A DNA stretch of 64,000 bases from Cytophagales bacterium. Lineage in GTDB: Bacteria > Bacteroidota > Bacteroidia > Cytophagales > Cyclobacteriaceae. The DNA is taken from contig JAFLBR010000006.1 of the NCBI GenBank assembly GCA_017303795.1, positions 285,470 through 349,469 on the forward strand. Reading direction: 5' to 3'. A program made the position numbers and the translations under genes. Each line of letters starts with the position of its first letter. Position 1 is the stretch's first letter. The notes below the pieces were generated by a model. It was not told the DNA's origin and ran no database searches. It saw nothing but the letters and a program-made list of their open reading frames with translations. Positions 16,710 through 26,287 of this stretch are shown here, one piece after another.

Positions 16710-19700
16710 TCGAGGACAACTCGCAGCGATTGTTGCCAGAAACCTTTGCGCACCTGCAGGATGTAAATACCTGCAGGTACATTTTTAATCTCTATCTCCG
16801 CTTCGTTGCCGACTTGATGAAACTGAAGGGGTACCGGCTGACCAATTGTATTGAGTAGGCGGATATCTCCCTGCTCAAGACTAAACCCAGTGGTTACTAT
16901 AAGTTTTCCTGTTGTAGGATTTGGATATGCTTTTAATTGATAGCCCGGAGCAAACTCTATCCGCCTGATGGTGGAGAGTGTAAATGTTCCATCGGTATCG
17001 GTTTGTTTTAATCTGTAATACGAAACTCCGCGCAGCGGATTAGTGTCCACTAATTCATAGTCATTTCGCTCTACACTGGTGCCCGCACCTTCTTTCCTAC
17101 CAATATCTTCCCAGGCTTCGCCAGTTGATGAACGCAAAATATTAAAGTAGTGATTGTTGGTTTCGGAAGCGGTTGACCATTTCAGCACCACATCGTTTTG
17201 TACTACCGAAGCTGTAAATGAAAGTAATTCAATGGGCAGTGGTGTTGCCAGATCAGTATTACCCAAGGTAAAACGATCGCCATTCTGAAAATTAACACCA
17301 GAAAAAGTTATGATGTTACTTGCCAGCGATCCTGCACTGATGGGTGTAACATCGTTATCGGCAAAACCATCACCATCGCGATCAATCAGCAAGCGCAGGT
17401 TGCCACCTAAAGCCGCGCCAGCAAATCCACTTATGTCGAATGAAATAGAAACTGTTCCTACATCTCCGACTTCGCTTATCCGCCAGACACGATTAATACG
17501 TTGTCTGATTGTGGTACCATCTACCCCAGAAGTAGTTCCGGCCAGATTGCCAGAATCATTACCCCATATCAGGTATTCATTGTTGGCTAAGTTATTGGGA
17601 TTTCGCATGCGCACAATGCCAGCACCTTGCGCATCAATATGACGACTGCCGTCACCAGCCTGCCCAATACCAGCCACATTGAAATCGAAATTACCATTGC
17701 CCACATCGTCTTGTGTGTATACATCGTTGGCGGTAAGTGCTATTGCATACTTTGCCGATAAATAATTTTGAATCAGAATTCGTTGAGCCTGATTGATCCT
17801 TGCATTGAAGATTATTACTTCTGTTACATCGCCCTCAAAACCTGCCGATCCGGTTGTATTACCGCCTATATTAAAGCGATGTGTGGCATGGCTTGAATAT
17901 GCAAGCACATTTGCCCTGTCTTGCAGGAGTGTACCATTTCTATATAATTGTTTTCCTGCCGCTGAGTTTGCATCGTACGACCAAATGGAATAACCTGTTA
18001 GGCCTGTCAATGCTCCAACCTCAATTCGTGCATCAGTCCCACAACAATTACCAAAATCATAATAAACGGTTCCCGCCCACGGAATATGGTTGGAAAATCT
18101 GTTAACCTCCAAAGGATCGGTAAGGTAAACACTACTACTCTGTGTAGTATTATCGGCACGATTAACTACAAACGATGATGCCTGAGTAGTAATAAAATTT
18201 GACGTGGTTAATGTTAAGCCCGTGCGTAAGCGATTAGACCCGTTAAAGCTTACTTCAGAAAAACCGTTGATAGCACCTGCGACCAAGGTGGGTCGCTGTG
18301 ATCCAGCCTCACTTAAATCTAACGCTGCAACACCAGCTGAATTTGCCCAACTGTTTATGGTGGCTCCTGTTGTATTCAAACCGTTATCTACCTTAAACCA
18401 TAGTTTAAGAAATGAAGTACCTGCATTGCTACCAACACCGCCTGGGCCAGTAACACCCGTAACCACCACAGTCGTACCAACAACAGGAAATCCGATACAA
18501 CCGCCACCGGTACAGTTAATCGTAAATGATGTACAAATCTGGTTAACGGTTCCTAAGTTTGTATAGGTTACCTGACTACCCATACCATTCTGCAAGGTAG
18601 CCGTACCACTTCCACAAAGTGTGGCGTTGGTATGGTCTATAATCAAATCATCGGTAGAGGTTGAATTGGTATTGATGATGGTTACACTGTTACCAGTTAA
18701 TACAAGATCATCCAAACTGCTGAATATAGATCCTGCATCTACTTCCAGATACCCAACCTGAACAAGATTAGAGCCCAAACTGAATGTTCCACCACTAAGC
18801 ACATGCGTGTATCCGGCCGTCATCATCTCTATTCCTGTTACATTCAGCGTACCCGATACAGTTATATCTCCGGTGTGATAAAACATGGCGAGATTACTGG
18901 AAACAAATGGACCAATATTCGCCTGCGCTAATCCATCAGGTGAAACTCCACAACTCCGGTTATCGCTGGTTGAATTAACCGTAATGGTATGACCACTTCT
19001 GATCACAACATTGTCATGCCTTCTTGGCCAAACGCCTGTAGCCAATGGGCCACCGGTTCCATCTGAACTCGTTGTCCAGGCTGTGTTACTATCCCACTGC
19101 CCGCCAAAGGTGGCATTACGGGAATAATACGTTACTGTTCCAAAGGCCGCTCCATAAAAATTACACGGCACGCTGCTGGGAAAATTTGGTGCAGTACCAA
19201 TAGAATCATCGCCTGCTGTATTCTGAGTACTCCAATTTGCTGCAGTAGCTATTGCGGTTGCACAGGTTGTTATTGTCCCCGTACAGTCTATGCTTCCCGT
19301 ATAAACCATTATATCTTCATCACCAGTTATGGATGTGGCTGTAGAGCCTGCCGTTAAACCTGTATTGGTGAGAGTTCCGTTTGCCCCAAAACCATCGTTA
19401 CCAATTGCCGTAATAAAAGTTGTTGGTGTAGATGCATTTGTACCAATGAACATATAAATAACTTCATTGTCATTTCCAAGTGTCATAGTCCCGCCTGCCA
19501 TTGCACCGATTGAAGCGACAGGAGCGGTATTAAGATTAGTTATCGTAATTACGGTACCTGCAAATATGGTACCCCCAGTATTATTCGTCCAGCTAATAGC
19601 AGATTCTCCAGCATTAAATGCACCACCGCTACCAATTGCTAAACCATTCCATTCATTATCGTTAAAGCGAACCGTGGTAGTATTAGGCACATCCACAAAC

Positions 19701-19837
19701 GTGACAAATGCAAACCCATGGTTGCCATCTGAATTATAGGCCACAAACATGCCGTTACCGGGAGCCTGAGCAAAAACAGCAGCGGGAACTGCGACCAAAA
19801 TCCCTAACAAGAAACGTTTTAGGTGTAAAAAGGCCAT
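16706..19837 (-). CDS. secreted T9SS type A sorting protein with LamG-like domain
   Basis: 1043 residues. A signal peptide (to about residue 23, AVFAQ) is followed by a beta-rich N-terminal domain (about 25-230), a segment of about 200 residues shared nearly word for word with the neighbouring paralog (GGPLATGVWP onward), a concanavalin A/LamG-like domain (about 480-700), a shared domain ending RLLIDRDGDGFADNDVTPI, a fibronectin-like region (ELLSFTASVVQNDVVLKWSTASETNN in part) and a C-terminal T9SS type A sorting domain (AYPNPTTGKLIV to GIYILQVRKG). The protein should cross the outer membrane by T9SS and stay on the surface or be released. Role in adhesion or polysaccharide binding is an inference. 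Confidence 0.85.
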   Translation of the reverse strand: MAFLHLKRFLLGILVAVPAAVFAQAPGNGMFVAYNSDGNHGFAFVTFVDVPNTTTVRFNDNEWNGLAIGSGGAFNAGESAISWTNNTGGTIFAGTVITITNLNTAPVASIGAMAGGTMTLGNDNEVIYMFIGTNASTPTTFITAIGNDGFGANGTLTNTGLTAGSTATSITGDEDIMVYTGSIDCTGTITTCATAIATAANWSTQNTAGDDSIGTAPNFPSSVPCNFYGAAFGTVTYYSRNATFGGQWDSNTAWTTSSDGTGGPLATGVWPRRHDNVVIRSGHTITVNSTSDNRSCGVSPDGLAQANIGPFVSSNLAMFYHTGDITVSGTLNVTGIEMMTAGYTHVLSGGTFSLGSNLVQVGYLEVDAGSIFSSLDDLVLTGNSVTIINTNSTSTDDLIIDHTNATLCGSGTATLQNGMGSQVTYTNLGTVNQICTSFTINCTGGGCIGFPVVGTTVVVTGVTGPGGVGSNAGTSFLKLWFKVDNGLNTTGATINSWANSAGVAALDLSEAGSQRPTLVAGAINGFSEVSFNGSNRLRTGLTLTTSNFITTQASSFVVNRADNTTQSSSVYLTDPLEVNRFSNHIPWAGTVYYDFGNCCGTDARIEVGALTGLTGYSIWSYDANSAAGKQLYRNGTLLQDRANVLAYSSHATHRFNIGGNTTGSAGFEGDVTEVIIFNARINQAQRILIQNYLSAKYAIALTANDVYTQDDVGNGNFDFNVAGIGQAGDGSRHIDAQGAGIVRMRNPNNLANNEYLIWGNDSGNLAGTTSGVDGTTIRQRINRVWRISEVGDVGTVSISFDISGFAGAALGGNLRLLIDRDGDGFADNDVTPISAGSLASNIITFSGVNFQNGDRFTLGNTDLATPLPIELLSFTASVVQNDVVLKWSTASETNNHYFNILRSSTGEAWEDIGRKEGAGTSVERNDYELVDTNPLRGVSYYRLKQTDTDGTFTLSTIRRIEFAPGYQLKAYPNPTTGKLIVTTGFSLEQGDIRLLNTIGQPVPLQFHQVGNEAEIEIKNVPAGIYILQVRKGFWQQSLRVVLD
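18471..18890. repeat. paralogous repeat, copy 1
   Basis: About 420 bases that match 21719-22138 at a constant offset of 3248 with only scattered, mostly third-position differences. It encodes the shared segment of the two T9SS proteins. The much lower similarity on either side suggests duplication followed by local gene conversion. Confidence 0.75.
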
Positions 19838-19923
19838 AATCTGCGTAATTTACGTGGTTGGGAAAATCCAAACACAAAATAAGCAAATGCCCGAAAAGAA
19901 GAAGGCAGTTTTGGCAACCTTAT

Positions 19924-22900
19924 TTATTCCACAATAAGCCGCACCGACTGGCTCCAGAATCCTTTCTTAACCTGAAGGATGTAAACACCGGGTACATGTA
20001 AGGTTGGTGTAGCCATGTATTCTGTTCCAGATCGCTCTAATGTAATTGGCACTTCCTGACCAAGCAGATTCATCAATTTTACATTGCTCTTGTCCAACTC
20101 AAAACCAGTGGTAAGCGTAAACTTACCTTCCGTTGGATTAGGAAAAGCTTTTAATTGATATACCGGAACTACGTCTACACGCCTAACAGAAGAGTAACTG
20201 AACTGACCATCTTCATCGGTTTGTTTTAGACGATAATACGAAACGCCCGCGTGCGGCATACCATCGGATGTTTGATAGTGACGGGTTTCTGTGGTAGTAC
20301 CAGCACCTTTAATTTTGTCACCAACAGTCTCCCACTCCTCGCCTGATTTAGATCGTTGAATGGTGAAATAATCATTATTCAATTCTGATGCGGTTGTCCA
20401 TTTCAACATTACTTCATTTTGAATTACTTCAGCATTAAACGACACCAACTCGATAGGAAGCGGAAGCGCTATGTTGGTATTACCAATTGTAAACCGATCG
20501 CCACCTTGTAGATTTATTCCAGAGAAGGTGATAGTAGTGCCACTAAATGAACCTGCTATTGGAGTTACATCGTTATCGGCAAACCCATCACCATCACGAT
20601 CTATCAACAAGCGCAGATTACTACCCAGAGCCGAGCCCATTGTTCCGGCCAGATCAACAGAAATAGAAACATTACCAACATCACCAGTTTCGCCAACTCT
20701 CCAAATACGGTTTAAACGTTCCTGAATCACTACGCCATCTACACTTGTATTGCCTCCTGAAAAATCTGATCCATTATGACCCCAGATCAGAAATTCCCCA
20801 TTCGATAAGTTAGATGGATTCCACATGCGCACGGCTCCACTGCCTTTTGCATCAATGTGCCTGCTGCCATCACTGGCTTGCCCTATACCGGCAACTTCAA
20901 AATCAAAATTACCATTGGCCGGATTATCCATGGTATATAAATCGTTGGTACCTAATGAATACCCATACTGCGCAGAAATATTATTGTTTAACAAAATGCG
21001 TTGAGCTTCATTTAGCGCAGCCGAGTAGATAATGAATTCATAGATAAAGCCACGCAAACCACCATTGGTTGTGTTGGTATGTCTTCCAATACGGGGTTGA
21101 GGCGGTGTGGTATCACCATCGCCATCCGCAACTGAACCTTCTTGCACTCCATTGAAATAAAATCTATAATTAACCCCCCGGTTACGCACCATTTCAACCC
21201 ACTTACTAGTGCCGGTGGTAATAGTTGTGGTAGAAGTTGGGCCACCTAAACCACCGCCTCCGTTATCGCGCTTTTGGTAGTAATAAACATTGCCCGATAA
21301 GTGTTTAAAGGAATACAACTCATTGGTAGGAGTAGTTCTATCTAAAATGTAGTGACCCGCTCCGTCATTAGCTCCACCAGTTCCAATTTGCGTATCGCGG
21401 AAAACTATAAAATAGGTGGCACTGTTATTACCGGCAATACCCAGTGCCGAGGAGGCATCTATAAATGTATCCCCCGTAAACTCAAGTGCTGGTCGGCCAT
21501 TATCCTGACCGGTTCTGTAGATGGGTCTGTTACCCGCTGTGTTTTGAATGGCATGATTGTTATTGCCCGAAAAATCATTCCATTGCCTGATTGTACCGGC
21601 ATTAACTGCATTTGTTACTCCCAGATCAGAGAATGTTCCAGAACCTGATCGTAACCATAACTTATTGTTAGTAGCATTTCCAACACCAGCCGGACCAACA
21701 TTGCCACTTAACACAACGGTCGTTCCAACAACAGGAAATCCAGAACAACCGCCACCAGTACAGTTAATTGTGAACGATGTACAAATCTGATTCACTGTTC
21801 CTAAGTTTGTATAGGTTATCTGACTACCCACACCATTCTGTAAGGTGGCCGTACCACTTCCACAAAGTGTGGCGTTGGTGTGGTCTATAATCAAATCATC
21901 GGTAGAGGTTGAGTTGGTATTGATGATGGTTACGCTGTTACCTGTTAGTACAAGATCATCCAGACTGCTGAATGTAGAACCTGCATCCACTTCCAGATAC
22001 CCAACCTGAACGAGGTTAGAACCCAAACTAAATGTTGCACCACTTAGTACATGTGTATATCCAGCTGTCATCATTTCAATACCAGTTACTGTGAGCGTAC
22101 CCGAAATGGTAATGTCGCCTGTTTGATAAAACATAGTTAGGTTTGATGATCCAAATGATCCAATGTTGGGTTGACCCAGACCATCAGGAGAAACACCGCA
22201 TTGTTTGTTATCATCGGTGGCGTTTACGGTAATGGTATGACCGGCCCTTATCACAATGTTATCGGTGCGGGTCGGCCAAACACCGGCTGCCAACGGACCA
22301 CCAGTACCATCTGAATTTAACGTCCATGAATTTGGATCGTCCCATTGCCCACCAGATGTTGCATTGCGGGAATAATAGGTAATTACATCGGTAGCCGTTA
22401 CACCATTAAAGCCAACCCCAACACTAATTAACCGCGAGTCTGGAGCTGTCCAAGTAGCTGTGGGATTTTCATTTCCTGCAACTGTAATAGCGCGGGTTGC
22501 AGTTGCCATGCTTGTTCCGCCTGCGCCTCCAATAATTTGATCGGTGCGTTCAGTATAAGTTCCAGGAGGGCTATGTGTTCTGCTATTATCTGAAGATGAT
22601 GCATAAACCATAATGTCATTTACACCAACCGCCACATTTCCTGTATTTCGGGTTTGTGCTGCTCCAGACTGCGCACTGTTTACGGCAGCCACTGGCGTAG
22701 TTTGATCTATATCTTTTAATGTAAATGCAGCGAAGACCTCATTGGTTGGGGCTGAAGACCATGTAACTACAAAATTAAAATTGCATGCACTTCTGGCTGC
22801 CGAAATTCCGGCCTCATTTAAATACCAGATTTCAGTTCGAATTGTCGCACCACTTTGTTGCGCTCGCGCTAAAGTTAGAGCCTGTCCACCCCAGGTAACA

Positions 22901-23094
22901 CCAGTTATGGTTACTCCACCCCCTACTTCGGCTGTAATTGCGGCAACAATTAGTCTATTCTTACCAGTGCCTGCGGTATAGGCTGTCTTGGAGGTAGTAA
23001 TTGAACCTGTAACTACGCTTGCCTGAGCCTGAACATCATTGTGCCACATCAGAGCTACCAAAACAAGTAAAAATGTAACTATTTGCTTAACCAT
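19924..23094 (-). CDS. secreted T9SS type A sorting protein with LamG-like domain (paralog)
   Basis: 1056 residues from the ATG at 23094, chosen because it opens with a clean signal peptide (MVKQIVTFLLVLVALMW to VQAQ) just after a promoter match. The open frame upstream lies inside the next gene and is not used. The N-terminal domain (about 25-240) differs from the neighbour's. The segment from GGQWDDPNSW onward, the LamG-like domain (about 505-740), the RLLIDRDGDGFADNDVTPI domain and the C-terminal T9SS type A domain (AFPNPTEGKFTL to GVYILQVKKG) all match the neighbour. The pair looks like a tandem duplication with a swapped N-terminal domain, so the two may bind different ligands at the cell surface. 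Confidence 0.87.
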   Translation of the reverse strand: MVKQIVTFLLVLVALMWHNDVQAQASVVTGSITTSKTAYTAGTGKNRLIVAAITAEVGGGVTITGVTWGGQALTLARAQQSGATIRTEIWYLNEAGISAARSACNFNFVVTWSSAPTNEVFAAFTLKDIDQTTPVAAVNSAQSGAAQTRNTGNVAVGVNDIMVYASSSDNSRTHSPPGTYTERTDQIIGGAGGTSMATATRAITVAGNENPTATWTAPDSRLISVGVGFNGVTATDVITYYSRNATSGGQWDDPNSWTLNSDGTGGPLAAGVWPTRTDNIVIRAGHTITVNATDDNKQCGVSPDGLGQPNIGSFGSSNLTMFYQTGDITISGTLTVTGIEMMTAGYTHVLSGATFSLGSNLVQVGYLEVDAGSTFSSLDDLVLTGNSVTIINTNSTSTDDLIIDHTNATLCGSGTATLQNGVGSQITYTNLGTVNQICTSFTINCTGGGCSGFPVVGTTVVLSGNVGPAGVGNATNNKLWLRSGSGTFSDLGVTNAVNAGTIRQWNDFSGNNNHAIQNTAGNRPIYRTGQDNGRPALEFTGDTFIDASSALGIAGNNSATYFIVFRDTQIGTGGANDGAGHYILDRTTPTNELYSFKHLSGNVYYYQKRDNGGGGLGGPTSTTTITTGTSKWVEMVRNRGVNYRFYFNGVQEGSVADGDGDTTPPQPRIGRHTNTTNGGLRGFIYEFIIYSAALNEAQRILLNNNISAQYGYSLGTNDLYTMDNPANGNFDFEVAGIGQASDGSRHIDAKGSGAVRMWNPSNLSNGEFLIWGHNGSDFSGGNTSVDGVVIQERLNRIWRVGETGDVGNVSISVDLAGTMGSALGSNLRLLIDRDGDGFADNDVTPIAGSFSGTTITFSGINLQGGDRFTIGNTNIALPLPIELVSFNAEVIQNEVMLKWTTASELNNDYFTIQRSKSGEEWETVGDKIKGAGTTTETRHYQTSDGMPHAGVSYYRLKQTDEDGQFSYSSVRRVDVVPVYQLKAFPNPTEGKFTLTTGFELDKSNVKLMNLLGQEVPITLERSGTEYMATPTLHVPGVYILQVKKGFWSQSVRLIVE
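21719..22138. repeat. paralogous repeat, copy 2
   Basis: Counterpart of 18471-18890 (offset 3248), encoding the shared segment of the second T9SS protein. See copy 1 for the comparison. Confidence 0.75.
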
Positions 23095-23111
23095 AGCATT
23101 CTCAGAATAGC

Positions 23112-23140
23112 CAAAATTAGCAAAATTAATCGGCTCCAAA
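23112..23140 (-). promoter_or_regulatory. Bacteroidota-type promoter for T9SS gene
   Basis: Read on the minus strand: TTTG (23140-23137), 17 bases, then TAATTTTG (23119-23112), matching the -33 TTTG / -7 TAnnTTTG consensus of Bacteroidota. It lies 18 bases before the ATG at 23094. A second TAATTTTG copy sits at 23128-23121, so the box is duplicated. Confidence 0.5.
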
Positions 23141-23155
23141 CAATACGCCTGAGTA

Positions 23156-23974
23156 CTAATAATCCGTCTTAATCGACTTATCGAATGGAATCCGAAACTG
23201 AAAACCAATGTTTTCATCTTTAGATCCATCCAACACATCCAATCCATATTTAATTTTTTTCGGATCGTCATATACAAATGTGCCAAACAACCGATCCCAG
23301 ATAGAAAACATATTACCAAAATTACTGTCAGTCCATGGCCGCTCAAAGTGATGATGAAACTTGTGCATGTTGGGTGTTATAAACACATAGCTTAAGGGCT
23401 TATCTAACCAATAGGGAATAGAAATATTGGCATGTGTGAAATAGGTAAAGAATACTGTACAGATTCTATAAAAGAAGTAAAACGAAACCGGAGCTCCGGT
23501 AATTACTACCGCGAGCAACGCAAACAACTCGCGCATAATAAAATCACCCGGATGATGGCGCGTGCCACTGGTTGCATCCAAATGGGTATCGCTGTGGTGA
23601 ATCATGTGAAACTTCCACATCCACTTTACACGATGCAAAATATAATGAATGGTGTATTGTGCCAGCAATTCAAAAATCAATAAGCAAATCAGCAACTCAA
23701 CCCAAATCGGCCAATCAACCAGAAATATTAATCCAAATTGATTTTTACCAATCCATTCAAAAACACTAACCGTAACAATTCCAAAAGCCACGTTAATAAT
23801 CATGGTGGTGAGTAAAAAAGTAAAGTTCACCCTGGCATGTTTCCACTTTTTGTAATTGAACTTAAACAGTGGAAAACTACCTTCCAGTATCCAGCAAAAG
23901 GTTAAACAGATAATAATCCAAACGGCACGTTGCCACGTAGGCATGGTTTCGAAAAAGTTGAGGAAAGATTCCAT
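23156..23974 (-). CDS. sterol desaturase / fatty acid hydroxylase family protein
   Basis: 272 residues with about four to five membrane helices and the histidine boxes of the family: HYILH, HMIHH and a late HKFHHH. These histidines hold a di-iron centre that hydroxylates or desaturates lipid chains using oxygen. The substrate is unknown: in Bacteroidota candidates are fatty acids, sphingolipids or carotenoids. It ends 62 bases upstream of the T9SS gene start, with a promoter match in between, so it is probably transcribed apart. Confidence 0.85.
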   Translation of the reverse strand: MESFLNFFETMPTWQRAVWIIICLTFCWILEGSFPLFKFNYKKWKHARVNFTFLLTTMIINVAFGIVTVSVFEWIGKNQFGLIFLVDWPIWVELLICLLIFELLAQYTIHYILHRVKWMWKFHMIHHSDTHLDATSGTRHHPGDFIMRELFALLAVVITGAPVSFYFFYRICTVFFTYFTHANISIPYWLDKPLSYVFITPNMHKFHHHFERPWTDSNFGNMFSIWDRLFGTFVYDDPKKIKYGLDVLDGSKDENIGFQFRIPFDKSIKTDY

Positions 23975-24039
23975 AGAAACAACTTAAAGTTAAAAGCTCA
24001 TAAGTTTAAACCGACTCAAAGTTAAATGGATAACCTGAA

Positions 24040-24918
24040 TCACAAGATACGTTCCAAAGGCCTTGTCAGGCAAGTGGGGCCACCACCACCCTTCACACTT
24101 ATCTCGTTACCTTCATAGTAATGAACTATACACCCGGCTGCTGTTAAGCGTTGTGCCGTTACCGGATTACCTTTCACAACAATTACTTCGCGGGGTGCAA
24201 TAGCCAATACATTACAACCCATCGAATCCCATTCGGCATCAGGTACTTCAATCAGGTTATAGCCTCTATCGAGTAATCCATTACGAAATGAAATCGGCAT
24301 AAGTGGTGAATACACTACGGCCAGATTTTTATCTACCGGACTAAACACCGACATCAAATGAAAAACATCAGCCGGGCCTTTGTAGTGCGGCAATTCGGCA
24401 ACCCAAATAGTAATGCCGTGCGGTTGCAGCAAAGCCTTAAGTTGCGCAATACCTTCTTGATTGGTGCGATACGTGTGACCAACGGCCAGCGCGTGTTCAT
24501 CTACCCAGGCTACATCACCACCTTCAACGGTACCTGGTAATTTAATTGCGCCTAAAATTTTTATGTTGACATTTTCAAGTGCTTTCGCGGATGCAGCCGG
24601 CTCTGGAATGCGGGCCGCCTTACCCATGTTGCACAATATCATTCCAAAATCGGTAGCAATAGAAGCATCGCGACAATAAACTGAATCGAGTGTTGTTGTT
24701 TCGTCTGTGGGCAAGTAATCTACTTGCGTGCCTGAAGCAAGTAAAAGTCTTTCGAGTTGATTGAACTCAAGAATGGATTGTGCTAAATCTGGTTTCGATA
24801 GAAAATTAAGTTGCTGCCATTCACGTGAAATTTTGGCATCGTTTATAAACGCAGCTTCTGGTCGTTTTATAAAAACACGTTTTAGTTTTCCGTAGTCCGA
24901 GTGACAAGTAATTTTCAC
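24040..24918 (-). CDS. dimethylargininase / arginine deiminase-like amidinohydrolase
   Basis: 292 residues starting at GTG 24918. The amidinotransferase/DDAH fold is shown by GTVEGGDVAWVD (substrate-binding acidic residues), His187 in VFHLMSVFS and the catalytic Cys283 in GGGPTCLTRPL near the C-terminus. Such enzymes hydrolyse the guanidino group of methylarginines or arginine relatives, giving citrulline. Size fits DDAH (about 255-290) better than arginine deiminase (about 400). The amino-acid permease gene ends three bases upstream, so the pair probably imports and breaks down a guanidino amino acid. Confidence 0.82.
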   Translation of the reverse strand: MKITCHSDYGKLKRVFIKRPEAAFINDAKISREWQQLNFLSKPDLAQSILEFNQLERLLLASGTQVDYLPTDETTTLDSVYCRDASIATDFGMILCNMGKAARIPEPAASAKALENVNIKILGAIKLPGTVEGGDVAWVDEHALAVGHTYRTNQEGIAQLKALLQPHGITIWVAELPHYKGPADVFHLMSVFSPVDKNLAVVYSPLMPISFRNGLLDRGYNLIEVPDAEWDSMGCNVLAIAPREVIVVKGNPVTAQRLTAAGCIVHYYEGNEISVKGGGGPTCLTRPLERIL

Positions 24919-24921
24919 AAC

Positions 24922-26211
24922 CTAATCCTGATTAATCCGAATGAAAGCATAAAACGGAAGCCCCGCCATCAGCAAAATAAATCCCCAAAAAACAATCTCT
25001 TCGCCAGAACCAATAATGGCCCACATCGAAAACAAAAAAGCAAGTGTGGCTACGATGTATTTAACCGGGCTTAACTTTTTCTGTTTTGAACCGATCATCA
25101 CAAATGAAACAATAGAAAATAAATACGGCAGCAAAACAGTTAATGTAGAAAGTAGAATGATAAACGTGTACGTATCGGCTAAACTTTTAGAAAAGTTCAT
25201 GCTCATTAAAACCGAGACCAACACACTCGACATTACAATGCCAAACACCGGTATGCCCTTCTTGCTTTCGCGGGCAAAAATTCGTGGAAACAATTTATCG
25301 CGTGCAGCGGCATACGGCATCTGCCCTTGCACCATTATCCAACCATTTAATGCACCGAAAGTTGAGATAACCGCACCACCTGCTACCAGATACCGTGCAT
25401 TCTCGCCCCAGATGGAAGCTGCAGCATCGGCAAACGGAGCTTTTGATTGACTTAACACATCGGGCGGAATTAAACCCATCACGGCAACGGTACTGGCAAT
25501 GTAGAGTACAGTTGTAATCAGCGTTCCGATTATGGTAGCTTTTGCTACAGTCTTTTCCGGATTAATTACCTGCCCTGATGGAATAGTAGCGCACTCCAAT
25601 CCCAGAAAAGCAAAAAGTGTTAGTGTGGTAGTGCTGGTAACGGCCGATAAGGTTGACTGCGAACTTAAATTGAATGGTGTAAAGTGATCGCTGTTCAGAT
25701 AGAATAATCCGCCAAGGGTAATAACAACTAGTGGAACAATTTTAAGAATGGTTGTAATTACCTGAACAACCCCAGCCTCTTTAACACCTTGCGTATTGAT
25801 CCATGTCAAAAACCAGATGGCGGCCAGTCCGGTGCCAACCGATAAAAATGCGTTATCGCCAAGAGCGGGAATAAATGCCGTGAGGTAACTTACAAACGCA
25901 ACTGCAATTGCCGCATTGGTACACCACACCGAAATCCAATAACCCCATGCCACTAAGTAAGAAGCAAAATCGCCCATGCCAGCATGAGTATAAGCATAAG
26001 GCCCACCGGTTGCTTCGGGTTTTAATTTACTGAGCCACGCAAACACAAGTGCCAGGCACATGGCACCCATTCCTGAAATAATCCAACCGATAAGACTAAT
26101 GCCACCGTAAGCGCCCAGCGTTGCCGGAAGCATAAATAAACCGGAAGCAATCATGTTTCCGATTACCAGCGAAGTGGCTGTCCAAATACCGATCTGTTTG
26201 GGTTGACTCAT
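24922..26211 (-). CDS. APC superfamily amino-acid permease
   Basis: 429 residues with about twelve membrane helices. The first helix motif (SLVIGNMIASGLFMLPATLG) and the GGPYAYTHAGMG loop are typical of APC antiporters close to AdiC/PotE/CadB (arginine-agmatine, ornithine-putrescine, lysine-cadaverine). With the guanidino hydrolase three bases downstream, arginine, a methylarginine or citrulline/ornithine are the likely substrates (inference). Length is normal for the family. Confidence 0.85.
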   Translation of the reverse strand: MSQPKQIGIWTATSLVIGNMIASGLFMLPATLGAYGGISLIGWIISGMGAMCLALVFAWLSKLKPEATGGPYAYTHAGMGDFASYLVAWGYWISVWCTNAAIAVAFVSYLTAFIPALGDNAFLSVGTGLAAIWFLTWINTQGVKEAGVVQVITTILKIVPLVVITLGGLFYLNSDHFTPFNLSSQSTLSAVTSTTTLTLFAFLGLECATIPSGQVINPEKTVAKATIIGTLITTVLYIASTVAVMGLIPPDVLSQSKAPFADAAASIWGENARYLVAGGAVISTFGALNGWIMVQGQMPYAAARDKLFPRIFARESKKGIPVFGIVMSSVLVSVLMSMNFSKSLADTYTFIILLSTLTVLLPYLFSIVSFVMIGSKQKKLSPVKYIVATLAFLFSMWAIIGSGEEIVFWGFILLMAGLPFYAFIRINQD

Positions 26212-26287
26212 ACCGGATGTTAATTACAACTAATTATTTGAATTAACATAATGAGTCTGATGCTTAAACCAATTTATGCAAACGGAG

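Noticed and set aside
23095-23346. N-terminal extension of the second T9SS gene
   Set aside because: It lies inside the fatty acid hydroxylase gene. The signal peptide starts at 23094, right after a promoter match.
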